From CAVSRC01 sp963785065 (GTDB lineage Bacteria; Pseudomonadota; Alphaproteobacteria; Rhizobiales; Kaistiaceae), in assembly GCA_963785065.1 (NCBI GenBank), contig CAWATX010000004.1:1054001-1118000 (forward strand): a stretch of 64,000 bases of DNA, written 5' to 3'. Under the pieces are notes generated by a model that was given only the letters and a program-made list of their open reading frames with translations, was not told where the DNA came from and searched no databases. Below are positions 16,688-24,663 of the stretch, in pieces. Each line of letters starts with the position of its first letter. Position 1 is the first letter of the stretch. A program made the translations under genes and the position numbers.

Positions 16688-17667
16688 CAGCGCCTCGCGC
16701 GCCAGAAGCGCCTGCTGAACAGGCTGAGCAGACCGTTGGGCAGAACCAGCATCACCGCGATGAGCACCGAGGCGTAGATCAGCTCCTGGAACTTGGCTGC
16801 CTGGAACAGCAGGTTCCAGCCGAGCTGCAGGACGAATGTGCCGACCATTGGCCCGAAGACGTAGCCCAGACCGCCGAGGAAGCAGTTGAGCATGAAGTTG
16901 ATCGAGTCCTGCACGGTGAAGCTGGACGGGTAGATCGACTGCGAGATTGCCGAGAACACCGCGCCGGCGATACCGCCGAGGAACGAGGAAACGGCATAGG
17001 CGATGATGCGCAGCCCGGCGATATTGACGCCCATCGAGGAGGCCAGCTCCTCGTTCTGTTGCAGCGCCAGGAACAGCTTGCCGACACGCGAATGGACCAG
17101 CCGATAGACGGCGCCGAAGACGATCAGCATGATCGCGGCAGAGAGCAGGTAGAAGGCCGGATTGGGATTCTTGAAGCCGGCAAAGTCCGGCACGATGGCG
17201 AAGCCGGCAATGCTGATCGGCCCGGGCGGCGGCAGGTTGTTCATGCCGCGCGCGCCGCGGGTGATGGGCAGTGCCAGCGCGGTCAGCTGGGCGACTTGGG
17301 TCGAGACCAGCGTCACCATGGCGAAGTAGACGCCGCGCAGCCTGAGGATCGGCAGCCCGATCAGGATCGCGATCATGGCGGAGGTGATGCCGGCGATGAG
17401 GATCGTCGGCCAGAAGTTCCAGCCGTAATCGGCGACGAAGATCGCCGAGGTGTAGCCGCCGATGAGCGCGTAGGCGCCCTGACCGATGTTGATGCGGCCG
17501 ATATAGAAGGTGATCCACACGCCAGCGCTGGCTACAGAGAGCAGCGCCACCAGCGTCAGCGTGTAATAGAGGTCGTAGGCGCCGGTCGCATTGAGGAACA
17601 GCGGGATCAGGACGAGCACCGCCACGACGAGAAATGCGGCGACGGCGAATTTGGCGGACTTGCCCAT
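16687..17667 (-). CDS. livM: Branched-chain amino acid-type ABC transporter permease, LivM-like
   Basis: A 326-residue multi-pass inner-membrane protein of the LivM type. Conserved landmarks are the GRINIGQGAYALIGGYTSAI segment near residue 58 and the EELASSMGVNIAGLRIIAYAVSSFLGGIAGAV region, which includes the EAA-like ATPase contact. The ATG at 17667 lies five bases after the livH stop; a GTG at 17682 overlapping livH is an alternative start. Forms the channel with LivH. Confidence 0.9.
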   Translation of the reverse strand: MGKSAKFAVAAFLVVAVLVLIPLFLNATGAYDLYYTLTLVALLSVASAGVWITFYIGRINIGQGAYALIGGYTSAIFVADYGWNFWPTILIAGITSAMIAILIGLPILRLRGVYFAMVTLVSTQVAQLTALALPITRGARGMNNLPPPGPISIAGFAIVPDFAGFKNPNPAFYLLSAAIMLIVFGAVYRLVHSRVGKLFLALQQNEELASSMGVNIAGLRIIAYAVSSFLGGIAGAVFSAISQSIYPSSFTVQDSINFMLNCFLGGLGYVFGPMVGTFVLQLGWNLLFQAAKFQELIYASVLIAVMLVLPNGLLSLFSRRFWRARR

Positions 17668-17672
17668 AGCGC

Positions 17673-18539
17673 TCAGCCCCACGGCTTGCCCATGAGACCG
17701 TTCGGCCGAATGGCGAGAAACACCATGAGGCTGGCGAAGATGAGCAGGTAGGTGATGTCGCCATAGGCGTGCAGCACGCTCAGGCCGACGGCTTCCAGCA
17801 TGCCAAGAATGAATCCGCCGGCGATGGCGCCGCCGACCACGCCGGCCCCGCCGATCATGACCATCATGAAGGCCTTGGTGGAGATGGCACCGCCGATGCC
17901 GGAACTCACGCCGGTGATGGCGACCAGCAGGCCGCCGACCAGACCGGCAAGCATGGCGCCTAAGGCGAAGCCGATCATCGAATACCGATCGACGTTGACG
18001 CCCATCAGCTGCGCCGCCTGACGGTCCTGGGCGAGCGCCCGCATGGCGCGGCCGGTGCGCGAAAACTGCATGAAGATCATGAAGACGGCGATGAACACCA
18101 CCGCCAGACAGGCGACCAGGATGCGGTCATAGGGAATGATGACGGCGCCGGTGTTGAGCACGCCGTTGACGATCTTCGGCACCCCGTGCCCCTTCTCGCC
18201 GAAGACGAGCAGGATGATGGCGTCGAGAAGGAAAGCCGTGGCGGCGGCGAGCAGCATGCTCAATTCCTCACGCTCGGAGCGCCGCAACACGGGGCGGAAG
18301 AGTAGTCTTTCGAACAGCGCGCCGACGATCGCCAGCGTCAGTGAGGAGGCGACGAGCCCGACAACGAAAGGCAGGTGCAGGCGGCCGTAGATCGTGTAGG
18401 TGATGAAGCCGCCCATCACGTACATCTGACCGTGCGCGAAGTTGAGCACGTTCATCAGGGCGAAGATGAGGGTCAGGCCGAGCGCGATGAGGGCGTACTG
18501 CGCCCCCAAATAGAGACCGTTGACGATGACCTGTTCCAT
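17673..18539 (-). CDS. livH: Branched-chain amino acid-type ABC transporter permease, LivH-like
   Basis: A 288-residue LivH-family permease. It opens with the family motif GLYLGAQYALIALGLTLIFALMNVLNFAHGQMYVMGGF and carries the RAMRALAQDRQAAQLMGVN coupling segment near residue 180. A GGAG lies eight bases before the ATG at 18539. It follows the binding-protein gene after a hairpin-containing spacer and begins the permease/ATPase part of the operon. Confidence 0.92.
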   Translation of the reverse strand: MEQVIVNGLYLGAQYALIALGLTLIFALMNVLNFAHGQMYVMGGFITYTIYGRLHLPFVVGLVASSLTLAIVGALFERLLFRPVLRRSEREELSMLLAAATAFLLDAIILLVFGEKGHGVPKIVNGVLNTGAVIIPYDRILVACLAVVFIAVFMIFMQFSRTGRAMRALAQDRQAAQLMGVNVDRYSMIGFALGAMLAGLVGGLLVAITGVSSGIGGAISTKAFMMVMIGGAGVVGGAIAGGFILGMLEAVGLSVLHAYGDITYLLIFASLMVFLAIRPNGLMGKPWG

Positions 18540-18589
18540 TTGCCGGCTCCGCCCTCGCCGTCACGCCGATCGGCAACCAAACCTGCAAA

Positions 18590-18620
18590 GCCGGAGCCAG
18601 GCGCGTGTCCCGGCTCCGGC
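18590..18620 (-). promoter_or_regulatory. Intercistronic hairpin between binding-protein gene and livH
   Basis: GCCGGAGCC at 18590-18598 and its perfect complement at 18612-18620 form a 9-bp stem with a 13-nt loop, 20 bases after the binding-protein stop on the minus strand. No T-run follows. It probably stabilises the upstream mRNA or reduces read-through into livH. Confidence 0.55.
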
Positions 18621-18640
18621 GACTGGCTGACGATACCCGG

Positions 18641-19840
18641 TCAGTCGACGGTGCCGACGAACAGGGTCTTGAAGTCGCCGCCCTCGTACTGGTTGACGAC
18701 CATCGGCACGGAAAGCTGGCGCTTCTGGCCGAAGGAGGTCGTGCCGACATAGGTGAGCATGGCGCCGGGCGTCTTGACGAAGGGGTTGGGCACCGAAAAG
18801 CCGTCCATCTCCTTCTGGAACGCCTTGACGTCGTTGATTGCCGCGGGCGCGGCCTGGAGCGTGTCGATGATGTAGGCCAGCGCGTAGCACTTGGTATTCA
18901 ACTCATCGTTATATTCGCCGAACTTCTTAGTGTAGACGTCGACGAACTTCTTCATGTAGTCCGAGGCGATCTCCGGCGTCGAGGCGCCGCCGACCGAGAT
19001 GAAGCCGTCGGCGAGATCGCCAGCGCCTTCCTTGAGGACGTTGGCGTCCTGCGCGGTCTCGGTCGACATCAGCCCCTTGAAGCCGAGTTCGCGTGCGGCG
19101 CGGATCATCTGCGGCGCGGTGGCCGGGGCGACGCCCGACAGAACCAGCAGGTCGGGGTTCATCTGCACGATCGGGGTCAGCACCGGTGTGAAATCGGTGG
19201 TGCTGGGGTCGTAGGCGGTCTCGCTCGACAGAATATTCAGGCCGAGCGCCTTGGCGGCGGCGACGCCACTGTCGCGCTGGCTGAGCGGGTCGGAGGCGTT
19301 GGCGGCCACGAAGGCGATGGTTTTGATTTTGTCGTGGTCCATCAGGTACTTGTAGATCGCCGGGCCCGACTGGTAGCTGGCGACCATGCCGAGCACGGCG
19401 TTCTCAGCCGGCTTGGTGTAGAGCGACTTCGGGAACGAGTACGGGAAGTACATGATGTCGTTCTTCTCCGCCGGCGGGCGCACGGCCGCGGCGGTGGTGT
19501 CGACGTTCGGCCCGACGACGTAGTGGATGCCCTCCTGGGCCATCTTCTCCATGCCCTGGATGGCGACCTTGGGATCAGCCTGATCGTCGAAGGTGACGAT
19601 CTGGATGTCGTAGGTCTTGTCGCCGATCTTGACGCCACCGTCGCCGTTCATCATGTCGGCCAGCGTCTCCATCGAGCGCACGTTGGACGTGCCCCAAGCC
19701 GCGTCGGGACCGCTGGTCACGCCGACGAAGCCGATCTTCAGTACCGGATTGGCAGCCTCAGCCGGAAGCATGCCCGCGTTCAGTGCGAACACGCCGGCAG
19801 CTCCGAGGACTACAGATTTCAGGACCAGACGTCTGTTCAT
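18641..19840 (-). CDS. livK: Branched-chain amino acid-type ABC transporter substrate-binding protein
   Basis: A 399-residue periplasmic binding protein (type I fold, LivJ/LivK family). The N-terminus MNRRLVLKSVVLGAAGVFALNAG...AEAANP is a signal peptide with a twin-arginine-like charged start, cleaved about residue 29. The mature part starts with LKIGFVGVTSGPDAAWGTSNV, as in amide/amino acid-binding members. GGAGGAG eight bases upstream marks the ATG at 19840. It is the first gene of the minus-strand operon. Ligand is unknown; the hydantoin racemase-like gene in the operon suggests a hydantoin or amino acid derivative, by inference. Confidence 0.9.
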   Translation of the reverse strand: MNRRLVLKSVVLGAAGVFALNAGMLPAEAANPVLKIGFVGVTSGPDAAWGTSNVRSMETLADMMNGDGGVKIGDKTYDIQIVTFDDQADPKVAIQGMEKMAQEGIHYVVGPNVDTTAAAVRPPAEKNDIMYFPYSFPKSLYTKPAENAVLGMVASYQSGPAIYKYLMDHDKIKTIAFVAANASDPLSQRDSGVAAAKALGLNILSSETAYDPSTTDFTPVLTPIVQMNPDLLVLSGVAPATAPQMIRAARELGFKGLMSTETAQDANVLKEGAGDLADGFISVGGASTPEIASDYMKKFVDVYTKKFGEYNDELNTKCYALAYIIDTLQAAPAAINDVKAFQKEMDGFSVPNPFVKTPGAMLTYVGTTSFGQKRQLSVPMVVNQYEGGDFKTLFVGTVD

Positions 19841-19918
19841 GCCGTTCTCCTCCGAAAGGAACACGTGAGCGTGGGAGATCGTCCCGACGGGGCTTGATTG
19901 GGACGACAGAGTAGCCAC

Positions 19919-19930
19919 ATTGTCAACAAT
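19919..19930. promoter_or_regulatory. Candidate GntR-type operator, ATTGTCAACAAT
   Basis: A 12-bp dyad (ATTGT-CA-ACAAT) in the 228-bp divergent space between the binding-protein gene and the GntR regulator gene. The TTGT-N2-ACAA form is usual for FadR-subfamily GntR operators. Placement suggests that the regulator at 20069 controls this operon and itself. Confidence 0.45.
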
Positions 19931-19945
19931 CGAAATGCCGATTGA

Positions 19946-19958
19946 GCACAATATGTGC
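19946..19958. promoter_or_regulatory. Second dyad in the divergent region, GCACA-ATA-TGTGC
   Basis: A perfect 5-bp inverted repeat around a 3-bp centre, 16 bases from the first dyad. It may be a second regulator site, or a site for another factor. The surrounding region is the only AT-richer part of the intergenic space and should hold the promoters. Confidence 0.35.
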
Positions 19959-20068
19959 GCATGCCCAGGCGGTGTGCAAATGGGACAAACGGCGTCTGGT
20001 GTTTTGGCGGAAGGCGGCGTATCTGGCTCCGCCGAGCGTGATTGAAAATTGGGCGAGGCTCTTCGGCG

Positions 20069-20839
20069 ATGACGGCAACGCAAAAGCTTCCGGGGATAAA
20101 CGGTGCGAATTCGCTCGGCCGGCGGGCCGGCGCCAGCGCGTCCCTGTCGGAACGCGAGATCGCCGACCGCGTCATCTCGGCGGTGATGGAGCAGCGTCTG
20201 CCGCCGGGCACGAAGCTCGCCGAAAACGTGCTCTGCGACGCCTTCGGCACGAGCCGTGCGCGGGTCCGCCGCGTCCTGCTCATGCTGGCGGAACGCGACG
20301 TCGTCGATCTGCATTCCAACCGCGGCGCCTTCGTGGCGCAGCCGTCGGTGGAGACCGCCCGCAATGTCTTCGCGGCGCGACGCGCCATCGAGCCGGCGAT
20401 CGCACGCGCCGCGGCGGAGCGGGCGACGAAGGCCGAGATCGCGGCGCTACGCCAGCACGTCCTTGCCGAGACCGGCGCGCAGGCCAGCAATCATCGACAC
20501 GACGCCATCCGCCTTTCCGGCGCCTTCCACGTCACCCTGGCCGAGATCGGCGGCAACCCCGTGTTGACGCGGATCGTCGCGGACCTGGTTGCGCGCAGCT
20601 CGCTCATCATCGGCCTCTTCGGCGCCGCCGACACGTCCTGCTCGGAGGGCGATCATCGCGTCCTCATCGGGGCGGTCAGCAAGCACGATGGCGCCCGCGC
20701 CTCGGCGTTGATGGAATCGCACCTCACCCATATCGAGAAGGACCTCGAACTGGCGGACGTGGGGCCGGCGCCGGTCGATGTGCGCTCGGTGCTCGCAGCG
20801 AATGGAGCCCCTGGCTCGACCCGTCACCAGCGCCGGTGA
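20069..20839 (+). CDS. GntR-family transcriptional regulator (FadR/FCD type)
   Basis: A 256-residue regulator with an N-terminal winged helix-turn-helix (about 32-95; LAENVLCDAFGTSRARVRRVLLMLAERDVVDLHSNRGAFV) and a C-terminal helical FCD ligand-binding domain (about 105-230) with the metal-site pattern of that class (HVTLAEIGGN, DHRVLIGAV, ESHLTHIE). It is divergent from the liv-type operon and probably controls it. The ATG at 20069 was preferred over a TTG at 20042. No ligand can be inferred beyond a small carboxylate or amino acid. Confidence 0.88.
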   Translation: MTATQKLPGINGANSLGRRAGASASLSEREIADRVISAVMEQRLPPGTKLAENVLCDAFGTSRARVRRVLLMLAERDVVDLHSNRGAFVAQPSVETARNVFAARRAIEPAIARAAAERATKAEIAALRQHVLAETGAQASNHRHDAIRLSGAFHVTLAEIGGNPVLTRIVADLVARSSLIIGLFGAADTSCSEGDHRVLIGAVSKHDGARASALMESHLTHIEKDLELADVGPAPVDVRSVLAANGAPGSTRHQRR

Positions 20840-20898
20840 AGCTTCGGCGCACCAATCCTTCGACGATGGCAGCGAATGACGCGCGGAAGGCGCGCCGA

Positions 20899-20928
20899 CT
20901 GCCGGCCGGCGGGAGACCGGCCGGTCAG
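20899..20928. terminator. Bidirectional terminator-like hairpin between convergent genes
   Basis: CTG-CCGGCCGG and CCGGCCGG-T-CAG form an eight-pair perfect stem extended by three pairs past a single bulged T, with a 7-nt loop. It lies between the convergent ends of the GntR gene (20839) and gloA (20946). No T-run is present, so termination would be weak or factor-dependent. Confidence 0.45.
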
Positions 20929-20945
20929 GATGGCGCCGACCGGCA

Positions 20946-21374
20946 CTAAGTAGCGAAATCGGTCGTGTCGAGATCAACCAGCTCGATGCGGTAACCGTCG
21001 GGGTCGTCGACGAAGGCGATATGGGTGGTGCCGAACTTCACCGGACCGGGCTCGCGTGCAATGGCGATGCCTTGCGCCTTCAGCCGGTCGCAGACGCCGT
21101 AAATGTCGCGCACGCCGATCGCCAGGTGACCGAAACCATTGCCCTTTTCGTAGTCGGTCCGGCCGTAATTGTAGGTCAGCTCCAGGCCGGGATGCGTCGC
21201 CTCGGGGCCATAACCGAGAAAGACGTTGGTGTAGCTGGCCTCGGGAACATCGGAACGATTGAGCTCATGCATGCCAAGCAGGTTGCAATAGAAGTCGATC
21301 GAACGTTGCAGATCGCCGACCCGGATCATCGTGTGCATGATGCGGTAATTGTCTTGAGTGGTTGCGTTGGTCAT
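20946..21374 (-). CDS. gloA: Lactoylglutathione lyase (glyoxalase I)
   Basis: A 142-residue vicinal-oxygen-chelate protein. It converts the methylglyoxal-glutathione hemithioacetal to S-lactoylglutathione. The metal ligands and substrate motifs of bacterial GloA are visible: HTMIRVGDLQRSIDFYCNLLGM at the N-terminus, ELTYNYG, GFGHLAIGVRDIY in the middle and DPDGYRIELVDL at the end. It is the last gene of the group GntR regulator, dehydratase, gloA. A glyoxalase next to sugar acid catabolism could detoxify methylglyoxal formed there; a broader dioxygenase-like role is unlikely. Confidence 0.92.
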   Translation of the reverse strand: MTNATTQDNYRIMHTMIRVGDLQRSIDFYCNLLGMHELNRSDVPEASYTNVFLGYGPEATHPGLELTYNYGRTDYEKGNGFGHLAIGVRDIYGVCDRLKAQGIAIAREPGPVKFGTTHIAFVDDPDGYRIELVDLDTTDFAT

Positions 21375-21429
21375 GGATCGCTCCCATTGGGTCCCGTAAG
21401 TGACTGTTGGCTCGTCGGGGGTTTCCCCC

Positions 21430-22617
21430 TCACCACTCGGTTTCGGCGGTGAATTTCGATGGGTCGAGATCCATGATCGCGGCTGCCTCGGGCGGCGCCA
21501 CGACGCCGCCTTGCGGTTTGACCGGATTGGCCAGGAAGTACATGTAGATCTCGTTCCACTTGTGGAGATATTCGATGTAGGGCGTGTGGATCGGCGACTG
21601 TGCCAGCGAATAATGGATGGTGATCGGCGTCGAGTGCCCGTGGGGGATGACGATCAGGTCCTCGGCCGTGGCACAGGCGGTGATTTTCAGCGTTTCCGAC
21701 AGCCCGCCGCACCAATAGATATCGGGTTGCAGGACATCGAGCGCCCCGACATCGGTGAACCGCTTCATGCCCCAACGGGTGTATTCATGCTCGCCGCCGG
21801 ATAGCGGGATGCGCGTCTTGGCCTTCAGCCGGACGTGGCTGTCGATCCGGTCGGCCATGAACGGCTCTTCGAGCCAGCGCGGCCGGAACTCTTCGATGCG
21901 CGAGCAGAAATCGACGGCGTAGTCGAAATTGAAGCTCTGCCAGGCATCAATCATGATGTCGTAGTCGTCGCCGAGCGTCTCGCGCAGCGTGCGCACCAGG
22001 GCGACATTGAGCTTGAGGCCCTCATAGCCGCTTTCCGGTCCGTGCCGCAGGAACCACTTCTGCGCAGTGTAGCCCTGGTTCTTGAACTCCAGGGCGCGAT
22101 CGCGCACACGGCCCATGTCGGTGACATCATAGCCGAGCATCGAGGCGTAAGCGGGCATGGTCTCGCGGGTCTTGCCGCCGAGAATCCGCCACAGCGGCTG
22201 GCCGAGCACGCGCGCCTTCAGGTCCCACAGCGCGCAATCGACGCCGGACACGGCCAGCATCGATTCGCCCTGGCGGCCATGCGGCTGGTTGCGGTGCATC
22301 TGATCCCAAATCAACTCGGTCGCCAGGGGATCCTTGCCGATCAACAGCGGTGCGATCTGGCTTCTGACGATGCGGGCCGGGTCGAATGCCAACGGCCCGC
22401 CGATGCCGTAGCTGCCGTCGCTGGCCTCGATCTGAACGAACCACTGCTTCAGGGCAAGCGTGTGGTTGTCGACCTGAACGCCGCCCCAATTGGGCACGCC
22501 CGCATTTCGGAATTCCGGATAAATGTCGATCGGCCTGACCAGCCGCTCCTCCCAGAACGGCCCGTCGGTCGGTAGCTTGCCCTCGACTTCCCTGATGCGG
22601 ACAGCAGCGATTTTCAC
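21430..22617 (-). CDS. Enolase-superfamily sugar acid dehydratase (rhamnonate dehydratase-like)
   Basis: A 395-residue mandelate racemase/muconate lactonising enzyme-like protein. The three metal-binding acids appear on successive barrel strands, in IMIDAWQSF, RWLEEPF and PLSGGEHEY, and the C-terminal catalytic histidine in LIVIPHGHSTP. The layout (WCGG after QPDI, GGEH, PHG) resembles L-rhamnonate dehydratases, so it probably removes water from an aldonic acid to give a 2-keto-3-deoxy acid. The start is a GTG at 22617 behind a strong AGGAGG. The divergent TRAP transporter would bring in the acid. Exact sugar acid is not known. Confidence 0.82.
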   Translation of the reverse strand: MKIAAVRIREVEGKLPTDGPFWEERLVRPIDIYPEFRNAGVPNWGGVQVDNHTLALKQWFVQIEASDGSYGIGGPLAFDPARIVRSQIAPLLIGKDPLATELIWDQMHRNQPHGRQGESMLAVSGVDCALWDLKARVLGQPLWRILGGKTRETMPAYASMLGYDVTDMGRVRDRALEFKNQGYTAQKWFLRHGPESGYEGLKLNVALVRTLRETLGDDYDIMIDAWQSFNFDYAVDFCSRIEEFRPRWLEEPFMADRIDSHVRLKAKTRIPLSGGEHEYTRWGMKRFTDVGALDVLQPDIYWCGGLSETLKITACATAEDLIVIPHGHSTPITIHYSLAQSPIHTPYIEYLHKWNEIYMYFLANPVKPQGGVVAPPEAAAIMDLDPSKFTAETEW

Positions 22618-22655
22618 GAGGGCATCCTCCTTGAGACGATTCTTTTTTTGGTTGT

Positions 22656-23351
22656 TCAGGTGGCGAGACGGCCGCCCGCAGCCATGATCTTCTCGACCTT
22701 CTGCAGGCTGCCATAGACGTGATGGCTGAGAACCTTCACCGCACCGTCGAAGTCTCCACGGTCGAGCAACTGGTGGATTTCTCGATGGTCGGTCTGCGAA
22801 TTCCGGAATTCTTCGGTGGTGCGGGCATAGCGGTAGCGCAGCGCTCGCGCCCGCCCGGACACCGACTGATAGGCAGCGCTCAATTCCGGATTTTCGGCAG
22901 CGCGCACGATGACCGTGTGCAGATCGTGATCGGCGGACTGAAAGACGCCGGGTGAATCGAGCGCCAACTCGCAGACGTCCAGAGCCTCCTTGTATTCGCG
23001 CAGCAGGCGCTTGGGATTGCGCTTGATGCCGAGCCGCAAGGCGCTGACCTCGAGGATCTCGCGCAATTCGCAAATCTCGCGGATTTGGTCGACCGTGCAG
23101 GTGAAAACGAAAATGCCCCGGTTGGAACGTATTTCCAGCAAGCGTTCGTTCTGCAGTTCCAGACAGGCCTCGCGCACCGGCGTGCGACTGACACCGAGTC
23201 GGCTGGACAACATGTTTTCAGATAGTTGCTGGCCCATCTTGAAAGCGTTGGTGATGATCAGATCGCGCATCTGGTCGGTGACCATCGATGTCAGCGACGG
23301 CGGACGCGTGAGTTCCTGAAGCGCCATCTGTTGTTTGGCCTCGAAAGGCAT
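22656..23351 (-). CDS. GntR-family transcriptional regulator (FCD type)
   Basis: A 231-residue regulator. The winged helix (about 20-85, with LSENMLSSRLGVSRTPVREACLELQNERLLEIRSNRGIFV) is followed by an FCD domain with DHDLHTVIVRAAENPEL and TDHREIHQLLDRGDFDGAVKVLSHHV, the usual acidic and histidine metal-site pattern. The ATG at 23351 has GAGGGG upstream. It is divergent from the dctPQM transporter and co-directional with the dehydratase, with which it probably forms one transcript, and is the likely local repressor of both. Confidence 0.9.
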   Translation of the reverse strand: MPFEAKQQMALQELTRPPSLTSMVTDQMRDLIITNAFKMGQQLSENMLSSRLGVSRTPVREACLELQNERLLEIRSNRGIFVFTCTVDQIREICELREILEVSALRLGIKRNPKRLLREYKEALDVCELALDSPGVFQSADHDLHTVIVRAAENPELSAAYQSVSGRARALRYRYARTTEEFRNSQTDHREIHQLLDRGDFDGAVKVLSHHVYGSLQKVEKIMAAGGRLAT

Positions 23352-23450
23352 CGCGCCCCTCACTTTTCGTTCACCGGCAAAACGCCCTTCGTGACAGGTC
23401 GCCGCCAATGTCAACGCCTGCTTCGGCGCTCCTTATCGCAAATTGGTATT

Positions 23451-23484
23451 TTACATGCAAGCGTATCTCACATATTGTATGCAA
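23451..23484. promoter_or_regulatory. Paired GntR-like operator candidates upstream of the TRAP operon
   Basis: TTACATGCAA (23451-23460) and TTGTATGCAA (23475-23484) repeat at a 24-bp interval in the AT-rich divergent region. Each is close to the TTGYATRCAA palindrome used by FCD-type GntR proteins. A 24-bp interval is slightly over two helical turns and would place bound dimers on nearly the same face. Confidence 0.5.
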
Positions 23485-23537
23485 CCTGGCTGCGGCAAAA
23501 TCAGCCAGGAAAGCTTTGGTTTGGGAGGAAGCGAACG

Positions 23538-24593
23538 ATGCGACTTCAATCGATTACGTGCGGGCTGGCGGCCCTCGGCCTCGCAGCGGCGATGGCCTCA
23601 AGTGCGATGGCGGCTGATACCGTGAAGCCCGAATTCATCATGAAATACGCGACCGGCAATCCGACCGATCCGATGACGCCGGGCTGGACGACCCATCTCG
23701 TCCTGGCCAAGGAGATCGAGCGGCGCTCCCATGGCCGCATCAAGGTCGAGCTGTACCCCAACGGGCAGCTCGGCGGCATCGAAGCGACCGTCAACATGGT
23801 GCAGCAGAACATCATCCAGGCGTCGGATCCGTCGACGGGAGCGTTCGCGACGACCTATCCGCCGGTGCAGGTGTTCTCCATCCCCTACCTGTTCCCGGAC
23901 CGTGACGTCGCGTGGAAGGTGCTCGACGGCCCGTTCGGCAAGTCGATGATCGAGGACATGGCTGCCAAGACCGGCATCCGGCCGCTGATGTGGAGCGAGA
24001 ACGGCGGCTTCCGCAACTACTCCAACAGCAAGCGGGTCATCCACTCGCCCGCAGACATGGTCGGCCTCAAGATCCGCACCATGAACAACCCGGTCGACAT
24101 GGAAATCGTCAAGGCGCTGGGCGCCTCGCCGACGCCGATTCCGTGGGCCGAGCTCTATACCTCGCTGCAGACCGGCGTGGTCGATGGCCAGGAGAACTCG
24201 ATCACCACCTTCATGGTGCCGAAGCTGGAAGAGGTGCAGAAGTACATGACGCTGGACGGCCACGTCTATTCGGTCAACTGCGCCATCATCAGCGAGAAGT
24301 TCTATCAGTCGCTGCCCGACGACCTGAAGGCGGTCGTCCAGCAGTCAGCGTATATCGCCCTGGCCGTCAATCGCGGCCTCGTGGTCGGCAACGAGGTTTC
24401 GGCCATCGACTACCTGGAAAAGCAGGGGATGCAGATCTACACGCCGACGCTGAAGGAAAAGCAGGAGTTCAAGGACGCCGTGTCGAAGCCGGCTCTGGAT
24501 TGGCTGCGCCAGAACGTCGATGCCAAATGGATCGACGGCATCCAGAACGCCGCCAAGCAGGCCGAAAAGGATCTCGGCTATCCGCAGCAGTGA
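23538..24593 (+). CDS. dctP: TRAP transporter solute-binding protein, DctP type
   Basis: A 351-residue periplasmic protein with a signal peptide (MRLQSITCGLAALGLAAAMASSAMAAD, cleavage after about residue 26). The DctP fold is marked by HLVLAKEIERRSHGRIKVELYPNGQLGG, by MWSENGGFRNYSNSKR and by the ligand-arginine region GLKIRTMNNPVDMEIVKALGASPTPIPWAELYTSLQTGVVDGQEN. A GGGAGG lies nine bases before the ATG. Feeds the DctQ/DctM pair downstream. Ligand is probably the sugar acid used by the divergent dehydratase. Confidence 0.93.
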   Translation: MRLQSITCGLAALGLAAAMASSAMAADTVKPEFIMKYATGNPTDPMTPGWTTHLVLAKEIERRSHGRIKVELYPNGQLGGIEATVNMVQQNIIQASDPSTGAFATTYPPVQVFSIPYLFPDRDVAWKVLDGPFGKSMIEDMAAKTGIRPLMWSENGGFRNYSNSKRVIHSPADMVGLKIRTMNNPVDMEIVKALGASPTPIPWAELYTSLQTGVVDGQENSITTFMVPKLEEVQKYMTLDGHVYSVNCAIISEKFYQSLPDDLKAVVQQSAYIALAVNRGLVVGNEVSAIDYLEKQGMQIYTPTLKEKQEFKDAVSKPALDWLRQNVDAKWIDGIQNAAKQAEKDLGYPQQ

Positions 24594-24603
24594 CATGTGA
24601 CTG

Positions 24604-24634
24604 CAAGGGCCTCCGCGTCAAGCGGGGGCTCTTG
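24604..24634 (+). promoter_or_regulatory. Intercistronic hairpin between dctP and dctQ
   Basis: Thirteen pairs, of which two are G-U, form between 24604-24616 and 24622-24634 around a 5-nt loop, 11 bases after the dctP stop. No T-run. Likely gives higher dctP than dctQM mRNA. Confidence 0.5.
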
Positions 24635-24663
24635 TCGCCGTTGCGCCGAGAGGTCCGCCTGTC

